Below, one piece after another: positions 8,090-15,989 of a stretch of 64,000 bases of DNA (the stretch's first letter is position 1; every line of letters starts with the position of its first letter). The stretch lies in assembly GCA_963169295.1 (NCBI GenBank), contig CAUJDD010000078.1, positions 1-64,000 of the forward strand, read 5' to 3'. The notes beneath the pieces are model-generated. The model saw only the letters and a program-made list of their open reading frames with translations. It was not told where the DNA came from and did no database searches. The DNA comes from UBA4416 sp020846025. Its GTDB lineage: Bacteria > Bacteroidota > Bacteroidia > B-17B0 > Aurantibacillaceae. Position numbers and translations under genes: made by a program.

Positions 8090-11000
8090 ATGGCAAAAAG
8101 CATTGAAAATATTGTACACAATAATCTTGGGCACATTTTAACTGCAGGTGGCAAAAAGAAGAACTTTAAAAATGGTATATACCAATTAAAAAACTCATTA
8201 CATTTTCAGGCAAAATGTCAAACGGTTGACAAGCTTTCCGATGTATCATTAGCTTTTAATAAATACATCTATGGTAATCCAATTCCAAACGAAGTTGAAA
8301 AATTAGGCGCATCAAAAAGTAATTTTTTTGCGGACGATTTTTTAATGGAAATAGATTGGTTTATTCTTGCTGGACGTAAATACAGAACTGAAATTAGTCT
8401 CTTTTTAAATTATAAGAAAGATTTCGAAAATCATTTTCTGTTGGGCAATTACACAAAGGCATTAGAAGCAGTAGAAAAGGCAGAGAAAACTATCGGGCAT
8501 TCTATATGGGCTATATCAGCAAAGTTTTTAATTTTCGAGTACACGGCTAACCAATCAAAAGCCAAATTACTCCAAACAGAAATACTGGAAAAAAACACCG
8601 AAGGTGTTTTTACAACCTCGCTTATTAATTTTCATTCTCAGCGATCAGAAAGAAGACTATCAGCTTATCGTTATGATAATGATGTAAGGAGTTCATTAAA
8701 TAATGTTCGCTCTAACTTAAATCAATCAAATAAAGATTACTATAATTTTCAATTAAACTTTTTTGAGCAACTTGAGTACACAGAAATAAAGGATGTATTA
8801 GGTTTTGACTATGTTAATTCAATTACTGATAGATACCTCACATTTCGCAGAGCAATTATTTACTGCCTGGCAAATGGCATTTCTACCGAACACTTGGTTC
8901 CAAAAATAAAATATATAGGAAAGCGTATTTATGACGATCTTTTTGGAACAATAAATTTATTTTTCGATGATAATTTTAAAGACCTTGCTTTCTTCGACCA
9001 AAATTATCTAAAAATAGTTGATTTGTATTATTCTGGTCTTTATGATGAGGCATGCACTTTAATCAAAACTCAAATGAGTTCGGGTGATGTTGATTTTAAT
9101 CTAATCAATTTATATTCCCGTTCTTTAGTACTAAATAATAAAAATTTCGAACCGTTAGTTTCAAATCCCTGCCTTGTAAATGAAATAGCAGATAATATTT
9201 ATAAGATATACAAGCGCACAACTAATCCATCAGAAGCCTTATATAGTCTTTACCAAACTGTAAAAAACATTGATAGTTTCGATATTAGTTATGGTTTAAA
9301 TACCTATATAAAAGTTGAGCAAAACATTAAATGTAATCTTAACTACATGTATTTAGCAGGTAAAAAGGCAGATCCTATAGTTGCTGAGTTATTTGCTGAA
9401 AAACCTGAAATTTTAGATAAAGTTCTAGATAAGATAGTGAGTAAAACCTTCAATTCTATTTCGGTAAATTATCGAAAAAAATTATTGAGTGGTGCAATTG
9501 AAGAAGTAGAGGGTATTGATAAAACTAAATTCGAAATTGACTCCGCAAAATTGTTATTTAACAGCAAGAAGTATGATGAATCTTTAGCTCTTTGGGAGAA
9601 AATATACAACAGCAACCAAACTACTCCTCCGGTGCTCGAAGCATCTATTGATTACATTTTCCGTATTCTTAGCCAAACCGAAAGATATGATGAGGCTATT
9701 AAATGGTATGTTGATTCTGTTATTCAAAATCCATTTTGGGTTTATAAAATCGATGCGAGTGGTGTACATAAAGCACTTAAAAAAGGCCGCTTCAAAATAA
9801 TTCAAAATAATATTTATTTACCTCTTTTTGTCTCACTTGTTTCAAATGATGAAAATGAGAAAAGTTTTGCAATAGAAATGTTTTGTAAGAGCAAAGGAGT
9901 TACGTTCCCATCTGATTATTTTAATCATCCTGAATTTGAAATAAATCGCTACACCGAATTGTTTTATTTTTACAGTTGCAACAATGAAACATTAAAGTAT
10001 TACAAACACCTGAATACAACCAAAAAACGTCTTGACGAAAGAATTAATATCTGTAATTATTTGGCAACACATTTTGTCACCAATAAGGAGAATTACAGTC
10101 AGGAACTTAATTTGTTAACAAACGAACTTATTATTCATGAAGGTACTCAAAAGCTTGATGAAAGTAAAATCTATGCTAATGACCAGGCAATATTAAATAA
10201 AGATTTAGATGAGTATGAAGGTCTTTATAACCGATACGTTACTCTTGCAGGTTTGGTTTTGAAAAACTTGAAGATTTTAACCATCAATAAAAATGAATTA
10301 AGATTCCTTGATAAAAAGGGAGATATGGAATACTCGCAAAACGAAATCGAGTATTCAAAGCACGCTGATATTGATGCTTTTTATAATGTCTTCTCTGTTA
10401 TTCGTGAAAAATTCCTGTTCTCAAAATTTGGTATAGTAACATACTTAAGTACCAGAATTCGACACGGAGTTTTGTTAGGTGAGCTTCGTCCCGAGTTGGA
10501 AAGAAATAATCTAATATTTTTCAAAAACAAATTAAAGGACAGATACGAGCCTAATTCATTTTGGCTAAATAATCCTAAATTATCACAAGAGGAAAAGAAC
10601 AAACTAATTCAATTGATTACTGATTTCTCTTCTAAAATTGATACGTTAATCAATAAGATAATAAAAGAGAACATTCAAATTAGCTTAAATGGTGAACACG
10701 AAAACGGATGGTTTGATTATGAATTCTCTTTAGAAGACCTTACAACATATTCGATAACTCTATTTTATGAGGAGAACTACAAAGCATTTTGTAAGAAAAT
10801 ACTTGAAATTCTATGGGAAAGAACGGATGAAAATTTAGAAAAAATCCGTACCATCCTTCAAGATGAAATAAAAACGGAATTTGTTGATTTAATGAATGAG
10901 TTTGATGCAAGTCTAAGAAAAATGCTTGGTAAAGACAAAATGCCTGAAATTTTTACAGCATTAACAACTTGTTCTACAAACATTCAAACAAAAATAGACA

Positions 11001-11512
11001 AGATTGCATCATGGTTTAAACGCTCAGGTAAAACTCATAGTGATTTCCAGCTTCAAATGTTAATGGATATTATTTGTATTAACGTACAAAGAGCGCATCC
11101 GTTAAAGGGGCTTCAGGTTAATTCAACTTATGCATTTACTCCACTTATTAAAGGGGAGTATTATGAGCATTTTAATGATTTCATTCGTATTTTCATTGAG
11201 AATATTCTCAAACATACTTCGGGTAATAACATACCTTGTTCAATTTCTATTACCCAAGAAGGCGATAACATTATTATGGTATTTGAAAATGGTAACATTA
11301 GCCCAGATAGTGAAATTCCTATAGAATATGTTGGTAATGAAGTACAGGTTGATGGTATTAAATTAATTACCGAAGGTAAATCTGGAATTATGAAGGCTTT
11401 GAAGACTGTTAAAGATGATCTTCGCTGTGAACAAAACAATATTTATTTCCGAATGGATGACAATAAATTTAGAGTAACTGCTAAAATCAATTACACCCAC
11501 TTAATAGCATGA
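8090..11512 (+). CDS. dtcA: Detocs sensor histidine kinase (DtcA-like)
   Basis: 1140 residues. The first ~700 residues are helical repeat sequence with TPR-like stretches, for example 'GNYTKALEAVEKAEK' and 'SLALWEKIYNSN'. A putative phosphoacceptor helix contains 'TRIRHGVLLGELRPE' with His792. The C-terminal GHKL ATPase domain shows the N box 'FIENILKH' (Glu1037, Asn1038) and a lid 'EGKSGIMKALKT' (~1095-1106). The D-box is degenerate ('FENGNI'). No membrane segment is seen, so it is cytoplasmic. The next two genes are a lone receiver and a receiver-nucleosidase fusion, which identifies the defensive two-component system Detocs; in that system this protein senses infection and phosphorylates the receivers. 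The stop overlaps the next start (ATGA). Confidence 0.85.
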   Translation: MAKSIENIVHNNLGHILTAGGKKKNFKNGIYQLKNSLHFQAKCQTVDKLSDVSLAFNKYIYGNPIPNEVEKLGASKSNFFADDFLMEIDWFILAGRKYRTEISLFLNYKKDFENHFLLGNYTKALEAVEKAEKTIGHSIWAISAKFLIFEYTANQSKAKLLQTEILEKNTEGVFTTSLINFHSQRSERRLSAYRYDNDVRSSLNNVRSNLNQSNKDYYNFQLNFFEQLEYTEIKDVLGFDYVNSITDRYLTFRRAIIYCLANGISTEHLVPKIKYIGKRIYDDLFGTINLFFDDNFKDLAFFDQNYLKIVDLYYSGLYDEACTLIKTQMSSGDVDFNLINLYSRSLVLNNKNFEPLVSNPCLVNEIADNIYKIYKRTTNPSEALYSLYQTVKNIDSFDISYGLNTYIKVEQNIKCNLNYMYLAGKKADPIVAELFAEKPEILDKVLDKIVSKTFNSISVNYRKKLLSGAIEEVEGIDKTKFEIDSAKLLFNSKKYDESLALWEKIYNSNQTTPPVLEASIDYIFRILSQTERYDEAIKWYVDSVIQNPFWVYKIDASGVHKALKKGRFKIIQNNIYLPLFVSLVSNDENEKSFAIEMFCKSKGVTFPSDYFNHPEFEINRYTELFYFYSCNNETLKYYKHLNTTKKRLDERINICNYLATHFVTNKENYSQELNLLTNELIIHEGTQKLDESKIYANDQAILNKDLDEYEGLYNRYVTLAGLVLKNLKILTINKNELRFLDKKGDMEYSQNEIEYSKHADIDAFYNVFSVIREKFLFSKFGIVTYLSTRIRHGVLLGELRPELERNNLIFFKNKLKDRYEPNSFWLNNPKLSQEEKNKLIQLITDFSSKIDTLINKIIKENIQISLNGEHENGWFDYEFSLEDLTTYSITLFYEENYKAFCKKILEILWERTDENLEKIRTILQDEIKTEFVDLMNEFDASLRKMLGKDKMPEIFTALTTCSTNIQTKIDKIASWFKRSGKTHSDFQLQMLMDIICINVQRAHPLKGLQVNSTYAFTPLIKGEYYEHFNDFIRIFIENILKHTSGNNIPCSISITQEGDNIIMVFENGNISPDSEIPIEYVGNEVQVDGIKLITEGKSGIMKALKTVKDDLRCEQNNIYFRMDDNKFRVTAKINYTHLIA

Positions 11513-11958
11513 AAAGAATACTATTCATAGAAGATGATCAATACAAAATGGAAAAGATAAAAGCTTTTCTTGAAGAAGAATTTTCCGATATTGAATTAAC
11601 TATTCGCACTTCATTTCATGGAGGTTTTGAGGAAATCGATGAAAACCATGCAAATTATGATTTAGTACTGTTAGATATGAGTATGCAGAATTATGATATT
11701 TCTGCACATGAAGCAGGTGGTGACCCAGCTCCTTTAGCAGGAAAAAGCATTTTAACTCAAATGTATTTAAGAGAAATCGAAACTAGAGTAGTAGTAGTAA
11801 CCATGTATGAAAATTTTCAAGATGGCACAAAAATCAAAGATTTAAATACATCTCTTAAGGAGGAGTTTCCGGAAAACTATCAAGGTTATGTTTTCTTTTC
11901 TCACATGGATAACAAATGGATGAATGATTTAAAACAATTTATAGAAAAACTATTATGA
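11509..11958 (+). CDS. dtcB: Stand-alone receiver domain (DtcB-like)
   Basis: 149 residues, a single CheY-like receiver without output domain. The acidic pair Glu8/Asp9-Asp10 and the phosphoacceptor Asp56 ('LVLLDMSM') are in place, with Thr at the end of beta 4 ('VVVVTMYE'). A 15-residue insertion follows beta 3 ('NYDISAHEAGGDP'). The usual lysine after beta 5 is not obvious ('GYVFFSHMD'). In characterised Detocs systems the lone receiver drains phosphate from the kinase and protects the host from leaky activation; that role is inferred here. It overlaps both neighbours by 4 bp. Confidence 0.85.
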   Translation: MKRILFIEDDQYKMEKIKAFLEEEFSDIELTIRTSFHGGFEEIDENHANYDLVLLDMSMQNYDISAHEAGGDPAPLAGKSILTQMYLREIETRVVVVTMYENFQDGTKIKDLNTSLKEEFPENYQGYVFFSHMDNKWMNDLKQFIEKLL

Positions 11959-13175
11959 TAAAAATATTAATAATTGATGATAGCGTTGAGAAGTTGAGAA
12001 GTGTCCTCGATTTTTTAGAAAAGGAATGCAATGTTTCGGATGCTGATATTGATTGTGCAGATACAGTTAATAGTGGTCGAGAATATTTAACTGGTAATAG
12101 ATACGATTTATTGCTATTAGATCTTGTTCTGCCGTTTAACGAGGATGATACACCATCTGCTGAATCAGGTACTAAATTCTTGGATGAAATTTATTATAAT
12201 CCAAATATAAACATACCTCTTCATATTATTGGATTAACAGAATATGACCAGGCCTTTAAAGATTCGGCTCAGGATTTTGAAGATAAACTTTGGAATTTGG
12301 TCAATTTCAGTTTACAAAATAACGATTGGAAAGATAAACTTAAAAGCAAAGTATTCTATTTACAGAAGACTAAAAAGGAATACAAAGAATTCATTGAAAC
12401 CGAAAATAAGTTTGATGTAGCTATTATTACAGCATTAAATAAAGAATTTGAACAATTAAAACAGATATGTACATGGGTTTCTTTTCCGGTTGCAAATGAC
12501 CCTCTTGTCTATTATAAATTTACATTAAATACAAAAAACAGTAATAACATTAAAATAATTGCTTGTTGTATTAATGATATGGGGATGCAAGCAGCATCAG
12601 CAGTTGCTTCAAAAGTAATTTCCTTATTTTCTCCATCATTGTTATTTATGACAGGTATTTGTGCGGGTTTAAAATCAGCAGGCGTTAATTTAGGCGGTGT
12701 AATTGTTGCAAAACAAGTTTGGGATTATGAATCAGGTAAAATATTAGATAATGCTGATGGCAGTTTTAATTTTAAACCCGATATGAAATGTCTTACAACA
12801 GATCAGGGAATAGTTACACGTCTTACGGAGTTCTCCAATAATAAAACAATTCTTTCTAATATATACAACGACTTTAAAGGCAAAAAGCCAAATACACAAT
12901 TAGAAGTAAAATTTGATTCAGTTGGTTCAGGTCCTTATCTGTTAACCAGTAAAAATTACCTTACCAAACTTCTTGAAAATGACAGAAAACTAATTGGCAT
13001 TGATATGGAAGGCTACGGTATTTACAAGGCAGCGCAATTTCATAAAGGAACAACTCCTGTTTTTGTAAAAGCAGTAAGTGATTTTGGTGATGCCGAAAAG
13101 GATGACGATTATCAAGATTATGCTTCTTACGCCAGTGCAAGATTTGTTTACGAATATCTATTTAATTGTCTTTAG
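11955..13175 (+). CDS. dtcC: Receiver-nucleosidase fusion effector (DtcC-like)
   Basis: 406 residues. Residues 1-~145 are a receiver domain with Asp8/Asp9 and phosphoacceptor Asp56 ('LLLLDLVLP'). From ~153 ('FDVAIITALNKEFEQL') a purine-nucleoside-phosphorylase/MTA-nucleosidase fold begins, with 'FMTGICAG' (phosphate-site loop region), 'IGIDMEGYG' (Glu352, ribose binding) and 'VSDFGD' (Asp376, general acid in the family). In Detocs, phosphorylation of the receiver activates this domain, which cuts the base from ATP and dATP and stops phage growth. The key residues are all present, so the effector looks active. It is not the housekeeping Pfs nucleosidase, which has no receiver. Confidence 0.88.
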   Translation: MIKILIIDDSVEKLRSVLDFLEKECNVSDADIDCADTVNSGREYLTGNRYDLLLLDLVLPFNEDDTPSAESGTKFLDEIYYNPNINIPLHIIGLTEYDQAFKDSAQDFEDKLWNLVNFSLQNNDWKDKLKSKVFYLQKTKKEYKEFIETENKFDVAIITALNKEFEQLKQICTWVSFPVANDPLVYYKFTLNTKNSNNIKIIACCINDMGMQAASAVASKVISLFSPSLLFMTGICAGLKSAGVNLGGVIVAKQVWDYESGKILDNADGSFNFKPDMKCLTTDQGIVTRLTEFSNNKTILSNIYNDFKGKKPNTQLEVKFDSVGSGPYLLTSKNYLTKLLENDRKLIGIDMEGYGIYKAAQFHKGTTPVFVKAVSDFGDAEKDDDYQDYASYASARFVYEYLFNCL

Positions 13176-13189
13176 TAATTAATAACTCC

Positions 13190-13387
13190 TTGCACAAAGC
13201 CCCCCACAGGTTATAAGGTGTTCCTCAGCTTGTGCAAAGCAAAAAGTCGCGCCAAACCAACACAGCATTTGCTTTTAGTATAAGTTTTTAAAGGTATTAA
13301 GCAAAAGCTGTGTTGCCCGTTTCGCTGCTCATTGCATTTCGCTACTCAACGGGTTAAAAGTATTGTCACGCTTTTTGCAGTTTGCAC
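13190..13387. repeat. Nested inverted repeat element A
   Basis: Two overlapping structures lie here. TTGCACAA 13190-13197 pairs with TTGTGCAA 13230-13237. The larger hairpin has outer arms GTGCAAA-GCAAAAAG (13232-13246) and CTTTTTGC-AG-TTTGCAC (13371-13387). Inside it AACACAGC 13259-13266 pairs with GCTGTGTT 13307-13314, extended by TTGCTTTT/AAGCAAAA, and CCCGTT 13316-13321 pairs with AACGGG 13348-13353. The tract starts 14 bp after the Detocs effector stop. It is non-coding and more GC-rich than its surroundings. Confidence 0.75.
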
Positions 13388-13399
13388 GAGCTTCGTCAC

Positions 13400-13515
13400 G
13401 GCAGCCTCCTGCATTAAATAAAGCCACTTCATTCATTTCACTCCACTTTCTGCCCGCTACACTGGGCAGCGTTTCGCTTCATTCATTTCAGTCGCTTTAT
13501 TTAATGCCGGCTGCC
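13400..13515. repeat. Nested inverted repeat element B
   Basis: GGCAGCC 13400-13406 pairs with GGCTGCC 13509-13515, and GCATTAAATAAAGC 13411-13424 pairs perfectly with GCTTTATTTAATGC 13494-13507. At the tip CTGCCC 13450-13455 pairs with GGGCAG 13464-13469. Between stem and tip lies a 13-bp direct repeat TTCATTCATTTCA at 13428-13440 and 13478-13490. The geometry (two outer stem blocks with bulges, then a terminal hairpin) is like that of the other elements in the island. Confidence 0.8.
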
Positions 13516-13546
13516 CATAATTTTGCTCGCCTGCTGGTCGCCTTGG

Positions 13547-13681
13547 GCTGCGGGGCTGTCACAGTTTTTGTACCTGCAATTTGCTTTTCTGCGCACTACC
13601 ATAGCAAAAGCAAATCATCCAACACACAAAACAAAAACTTCGCCAGCCCCTTGTGTTTACAACATAGGTCGCCCCCGCAGC
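13547..13681. repeat. Nested inverted repeat element C
   Basis: GCTGCGGGG 13547-13555 pairs with CCCCGCAGC 13673-13681; GGGGCTG 13552-13558 with CAGCCCC 13644-13650; GTTTTTGT 13564-13571 with ACAAAAAC 13631-13638; ATTTGCTTTT 13579-13588 with AAAAGCAAAT 13606-13615. The ATTTGCTTTT block also occurs in element A, suggesting a common ancestor. Elements A, B and C follow one another with gaps of 12 and 31 bp. Confidence 0.8.
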
Positions 13682-13930
13682 TTCTTAGGTCGCTGCTCCC
13701 GGTCTCCCACCCTCGGCTCCACTCGCAGGACGGCTCGCTACGCTGCACAGTGTCCGCAAACCGTTTCATTTCGTTAAGCGCACCGTTCCGGATGCACCTC
13801 ACTTCATTCCACTTTTTGCAGCCACTCTCCCAACGCTTGCCGCAGGCGCTATAACCTTCAACGCACTATAAATCATCCTTAATTCTATACAATTAAACCC
13901 TCCACAGGCAGTTAATTAAAAATATTTTCG
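13682..13930. other. Non-coding, GC-richer tract before the ArsR promoter
   Basis: No convincing gene on either strand: the open frames across here are Ser/Arg/Leu-rich and look like by-products of the base composition. The first ~160 bp (to ~13850) continue the GC-richer composition of the repeat elements, but I could not find a clear nested stem. The last part returns to the AT-rich background. Confidence 0.5.
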
Positions 13931-13936
13931 ATTTTT

Positions 13937-13984
13937 CTTGCGCAAGTAAATGCTTGCGTATATATTTGCAAGTAAATACTTGCG
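13937..13984 (+). promoter_or_regulatory. ArsR promoter with two palindromic operators
   Basis: Two dyads of the same design, CGCAAG-TAAATG-CTTGCG (13941-13958) and TGCAAG-TAAATA-CTTGCG (13967-13984), lie directly before the ArsR-type gene. The extra palindrome CTTGCGCAAG (13937-13946) overlaps the first. A Bacteroidota promoter fits between them: TTG at 13938-13940, 20 bp, then TATATTTG (13961-13968, consensus TAnnTTTG). Repressor binding would cover both boxes, so autorepression is likely. The inducer is unknown. Confidence 0.7.
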
Positions 13985-13988
13985 CATT

Positions 13989-14363
13989 ATGGAAGCTAGA
14001 AGAGATGTTTTTCAGGCAATTGCCGACCCAACACGTAGGGCTATAATTGATATGATTGCCACTAAACCTGTTAATGTAAATACCATTGCCGAAAACTTTG
14101 ACATGAGTCGTCAGGCAATTTCACTGCATTTGAAAATTCTTGCTGAATGTGATTTACTAAACATTAAGCAGCAGGGTAGAGAACGGTTCTGTGAAGCGAA
14201 ACTGGAAAAATTGAATGAAGTACATGAGTGGATTCAGCAATATCATAAACTATGGACTGGTCGATTCAATTCATTAAGGAAATTCTTAGAAAAGGAAGAA
14301 TTACAGCTAACAAAAAATTCTAAAGGGGTAAAATCAAACAAACGTAAAAACTTAAATAAATAG
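13989..14363 (+). CDS. ArsR-family transcriptional repressor
   Basis: 124 residues from ATG 13989; an upstream GTG/ATG-like start inside the operator is less likely because the operator would then be coding. The winged helix begins 'FQAIADPTRRAIIDMI', with the recognition helix in 'FDMSRQAISLHLKIL' and the wing at 'KQQGRERFCEAK'. No metal-binding Cys cluster of the ArsR/SmtB type is seen (no ELCVCD motif). This matches the ArsR regulators that partner SRPBCC proteins in Bacteroidota. A Lys/Asn-rich tail ends the protein. The next gene begins 2 bp later. Confidence 0.85.
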   Translation: MEARRDVFQAIADPTRRAIIDMIATKPVNVNTIAENFDMSRQAISLHLKILAECDLLNIKQQGRERFCEAKLEKLNEVHEWIQQYHKLWTGRFNSLRKFLEKEELQLTKNSKGVKSNKRKNLNK

Positions 14364-14365
14364 TC

Positions 14366-14851
14366 ATGGAAAAAAATAATCCTCAGGATGTTTATATAGA
14401 AGAAACATTCGATGCAAGTCGTGAAAGAGTATTTAGCGCATGGACAGATGCAAAGAAATTAATACAATGGTTCGCTCCGGATGGTTGTACAATTTCTTTC
14501 GTAAAACTTCAAATCAAAGAAGGTGGGAAATTTCATTCCTGTGTATCTAATCCACAATTTGGTGATTGTTGGTGCATCGGAGAGTACAAAGAGATTATTC
14601 CTAATGAGAAAATTGTTTTCACCATGGTCAATGCAGGTGAAAATGGAAATCCGATAGATCCTGCATCAATAGGAATGGACCCTAATTGGCCAGGTTCAAC
14701 AATAGTTACGGTTACATTCTCCGATGATAATGGAAAAACAGTTTTAAGATTACATCAAACTGTTTCAAAAGAACTAGCTCAAAAAACAGGAGCATATCCA
14801 AGCTGGCTACAAATGCTAAGTAAAATGCAAGCTCATCTAAATTTCAACTAA
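14366..14851 (+). CDS. SRPBCC (AHSA1-like) protein
   Basis: 161 residues. 'YIEETFDASRERVFSAWTD' followed by 'LIQWFAPDGCTI' is the start of the AHSA1/START-like helix-grip fold, and 'GEYKEIIPNEKIVFT' and 'TVTFSDDNGKTVLRLHQ' give its later strands. Such proteins bind a hydrophobic ligand in a cavity; the ligand is unknown. It forms a tight operon with the ArsR regulator (2 bp upstream) and the hydrolase (2 bp downstream). ArsR-SRPBCC pairs are common in soil and aquatic bacteria, usually without known function. Confidence 0.85.
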   Translation: MEKNNPQDVYIEETFDASRERVFSAWTDAKKLIQWFAPDGCTISFVKLQIKEGGKFHSCVSNPQFGDCWCIGEYKEIIPNEKIVFTMVNAGENGNPIDPASIGMDPNWPGSTIVTVTFSDDNGKTVLRLHQTVSKELAQKTGAYPSWLQMLSKMQAHLNFN

Positions 14852-14853
14852 AA

Positions 14854-15753
14854 ATGAAAAAGCTAATTCTATATACAATTTCCTCTTTATTCTTTATTTC
14901 GTGTGAAAATAAAAAGGATGTGAACTTAAACACAGATGCTATGAAAAATACCGATACAACGGCCTTGAATTATACTAGTGCATTCGCTGATATTAACGGT
15001 TTAAAGATGTACTATGAAATACATGGAGCTGGAGAACCATTAGTTTTAATTCATGGAGGTGGTTCTACTATCGAAACAACCTTCGGTCGTTTAATTCCTA
15101 TACTTTCAAAAAAGTATAAGATTATTGCAGTAGAACTACAAGCACATGGTCGAACATCTGACAGAGGTACTCCGATTTCGTTTGAGCAAGATGCAGATGA
15201 TGTATTTACTCTTCTAAAACAGCTTAACATATCAAAGGCAAGTGTTTTTGGTTTTAGTAATGGTGGCAATACTGCTTTGCAAATGGCAATTCGTCATCCT
15301 GAAATGTGCAATAAAATTATTGCTGGCTCAGTTCTATTAAAACGCAATGGTACATTTCCTCAATTTTGGGAGTTTATGAAGAATGGTACATTTGAGCAAA
15401 TGCCGCAAGAATACAAAATAGCGTTTCTAAAAGTTAATTCAGATACAACCAAATTACATTTAATGTATCAGCGTTGCGCTGATAGAATGAATAACTTTTC
15501 TGATTTTTCAGATGATGCAATCAAATCTATTAGTTGCCCTGTAATTTTAATTAACGGCAGTTCTGATGTTGCAACTTCTGAACACATTGTTGCAATGTCA
15601 CGTATAATTCCAAAATGTGATTTGACAATTCTGCCTGGTGGTCATGGTGAATATTTAGGAGAAATTACAAGCCTTAACAAAAAGACCTTCAATCCCGAGG
15701 TAATCATTTCAATCATAGAGAACTTTCTCAATAATCCTGATACTAAAAAATAA
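14854..15753 (+). CDS. Alpha/beta-hydrolase lipoprotein
   Basis: 299 residues. A lipoprotein signal 'SLFFISC' predicts lipidation at Cys17, so the enzyme should be anchored facing the periplasm or outside. The alpha/beta-hydrolase domain starts at ~45 ('FADINGLKMYYEIHG'), with the oxyanion loop 'LIHGGG', nucleophile Ser135 ('GFSNGG'), Asp238 ('NGSSD') and His264 ('PGGHG'): a complete triad. Substrate is unknown. Third gene of the ArsR operon, so its expression is probably controlled by the twin operators. A 170-bp hairpin lies 17 bp after the stop. Confidence 0.85.
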   Translation: MKKLILYTISSLFFISCENKKDVNLNTDAMKNTDTTALNYTSAFADINGLKMYYEIHGAGEPLVLIHGGGSTIETTFGRLIPILSKKYKIIAVELQAHGRTSDRGTPISFEQDADDVFTLLKQLNISKASVFGFSNGGNTALQMAIRHPEMCNKIIAGSVLLKRNGTFPQFWEFMKNGTFEQMPQEYKIAFLKVNSDTTKLHLMYQRCADRMNNFSDFSDDAIKSISCPVILINGSSDVATSEHIVAMSRIIPKCDLTILPGGHGEYLGEITSLNKKTFNPEVIISIIENFLNNPDTKK

Positions 15754-15769
15754 AAAACAAAGCAAAGTT

Positions 15770-15939
15770 GGGGCTGTACGCACATGCCAGCACATCAGGG
15801 CTATCAAGGTCAAGATGAATTTTGCAAAAAAAATCTCCACACCTTTTGCGGCATAAATTAGGGTATAGCTTAATTTATTTTGCCGCAACGGGTAGTATTT
15901 TTTTTGCAAAAACCTTGACAGCCCTGTCCATACAGCCCC
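15770..15939. repeat. Nested inverted repeat element D (170 bp)
   Basis: Arms from outside in: GGGGCTGTA 15770-15778 with TACAGCCCC 15931-15939; AGGGCTATCAAGGT 15797-15810 with ACCTTGACAGCCCT 15912-15925 (one mismatch); TTTTGCAAAAAAAAT 15820-15834 with ATTTTTTTTGCAAAA 15897-15911; TTGCGGCA 15846-15853 with TGCCGCAA 15881-15888; TAAATTA 15854-15860 with TAATTTA 15871-15877. The tip loop is GGGTATAGCT. It may act as a terminator for the hydrolase gene, but its size and bulged design resemble the other elements of the island. Confidence 0.85.
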
Positions 15940-15989
15940 CTTTATTCGGCTTTCTTTTTTCTTTTTTTCAGTTTTTTTTCTTTTCTCTT

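Noticed and set aside
8090..11958. Ordinary environmental two-component system
   Set aside because: No membrane segment or periplasmic sensor, no DNA-binding output domain, and the overlap with a nucleosidase effector point to Detocs instead.
11955..13175. Reading the nucleosidase as the housekeeping MTA/SAH nucleosidase (Pfs)
   Set aside because: The fusion to a receiver domain and the position behind a kinase and lone receiver in a defence cluster do not fit Pfs.
13363..13854. Open frame of 163 codons on the + strand
   Set aside because: It runs through the nested inverted repeats B and C, its composition is Ser/Leu/His/Arg-rich without domain pattern, and it is explained by the GC-richer repeat sequence.
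13950..13988. Upstream start for the ArsR gene (13 extra residues)
   Set aside because: It would place the coding start inside the promoter and operators; the ATG at 13989 fits the family start.
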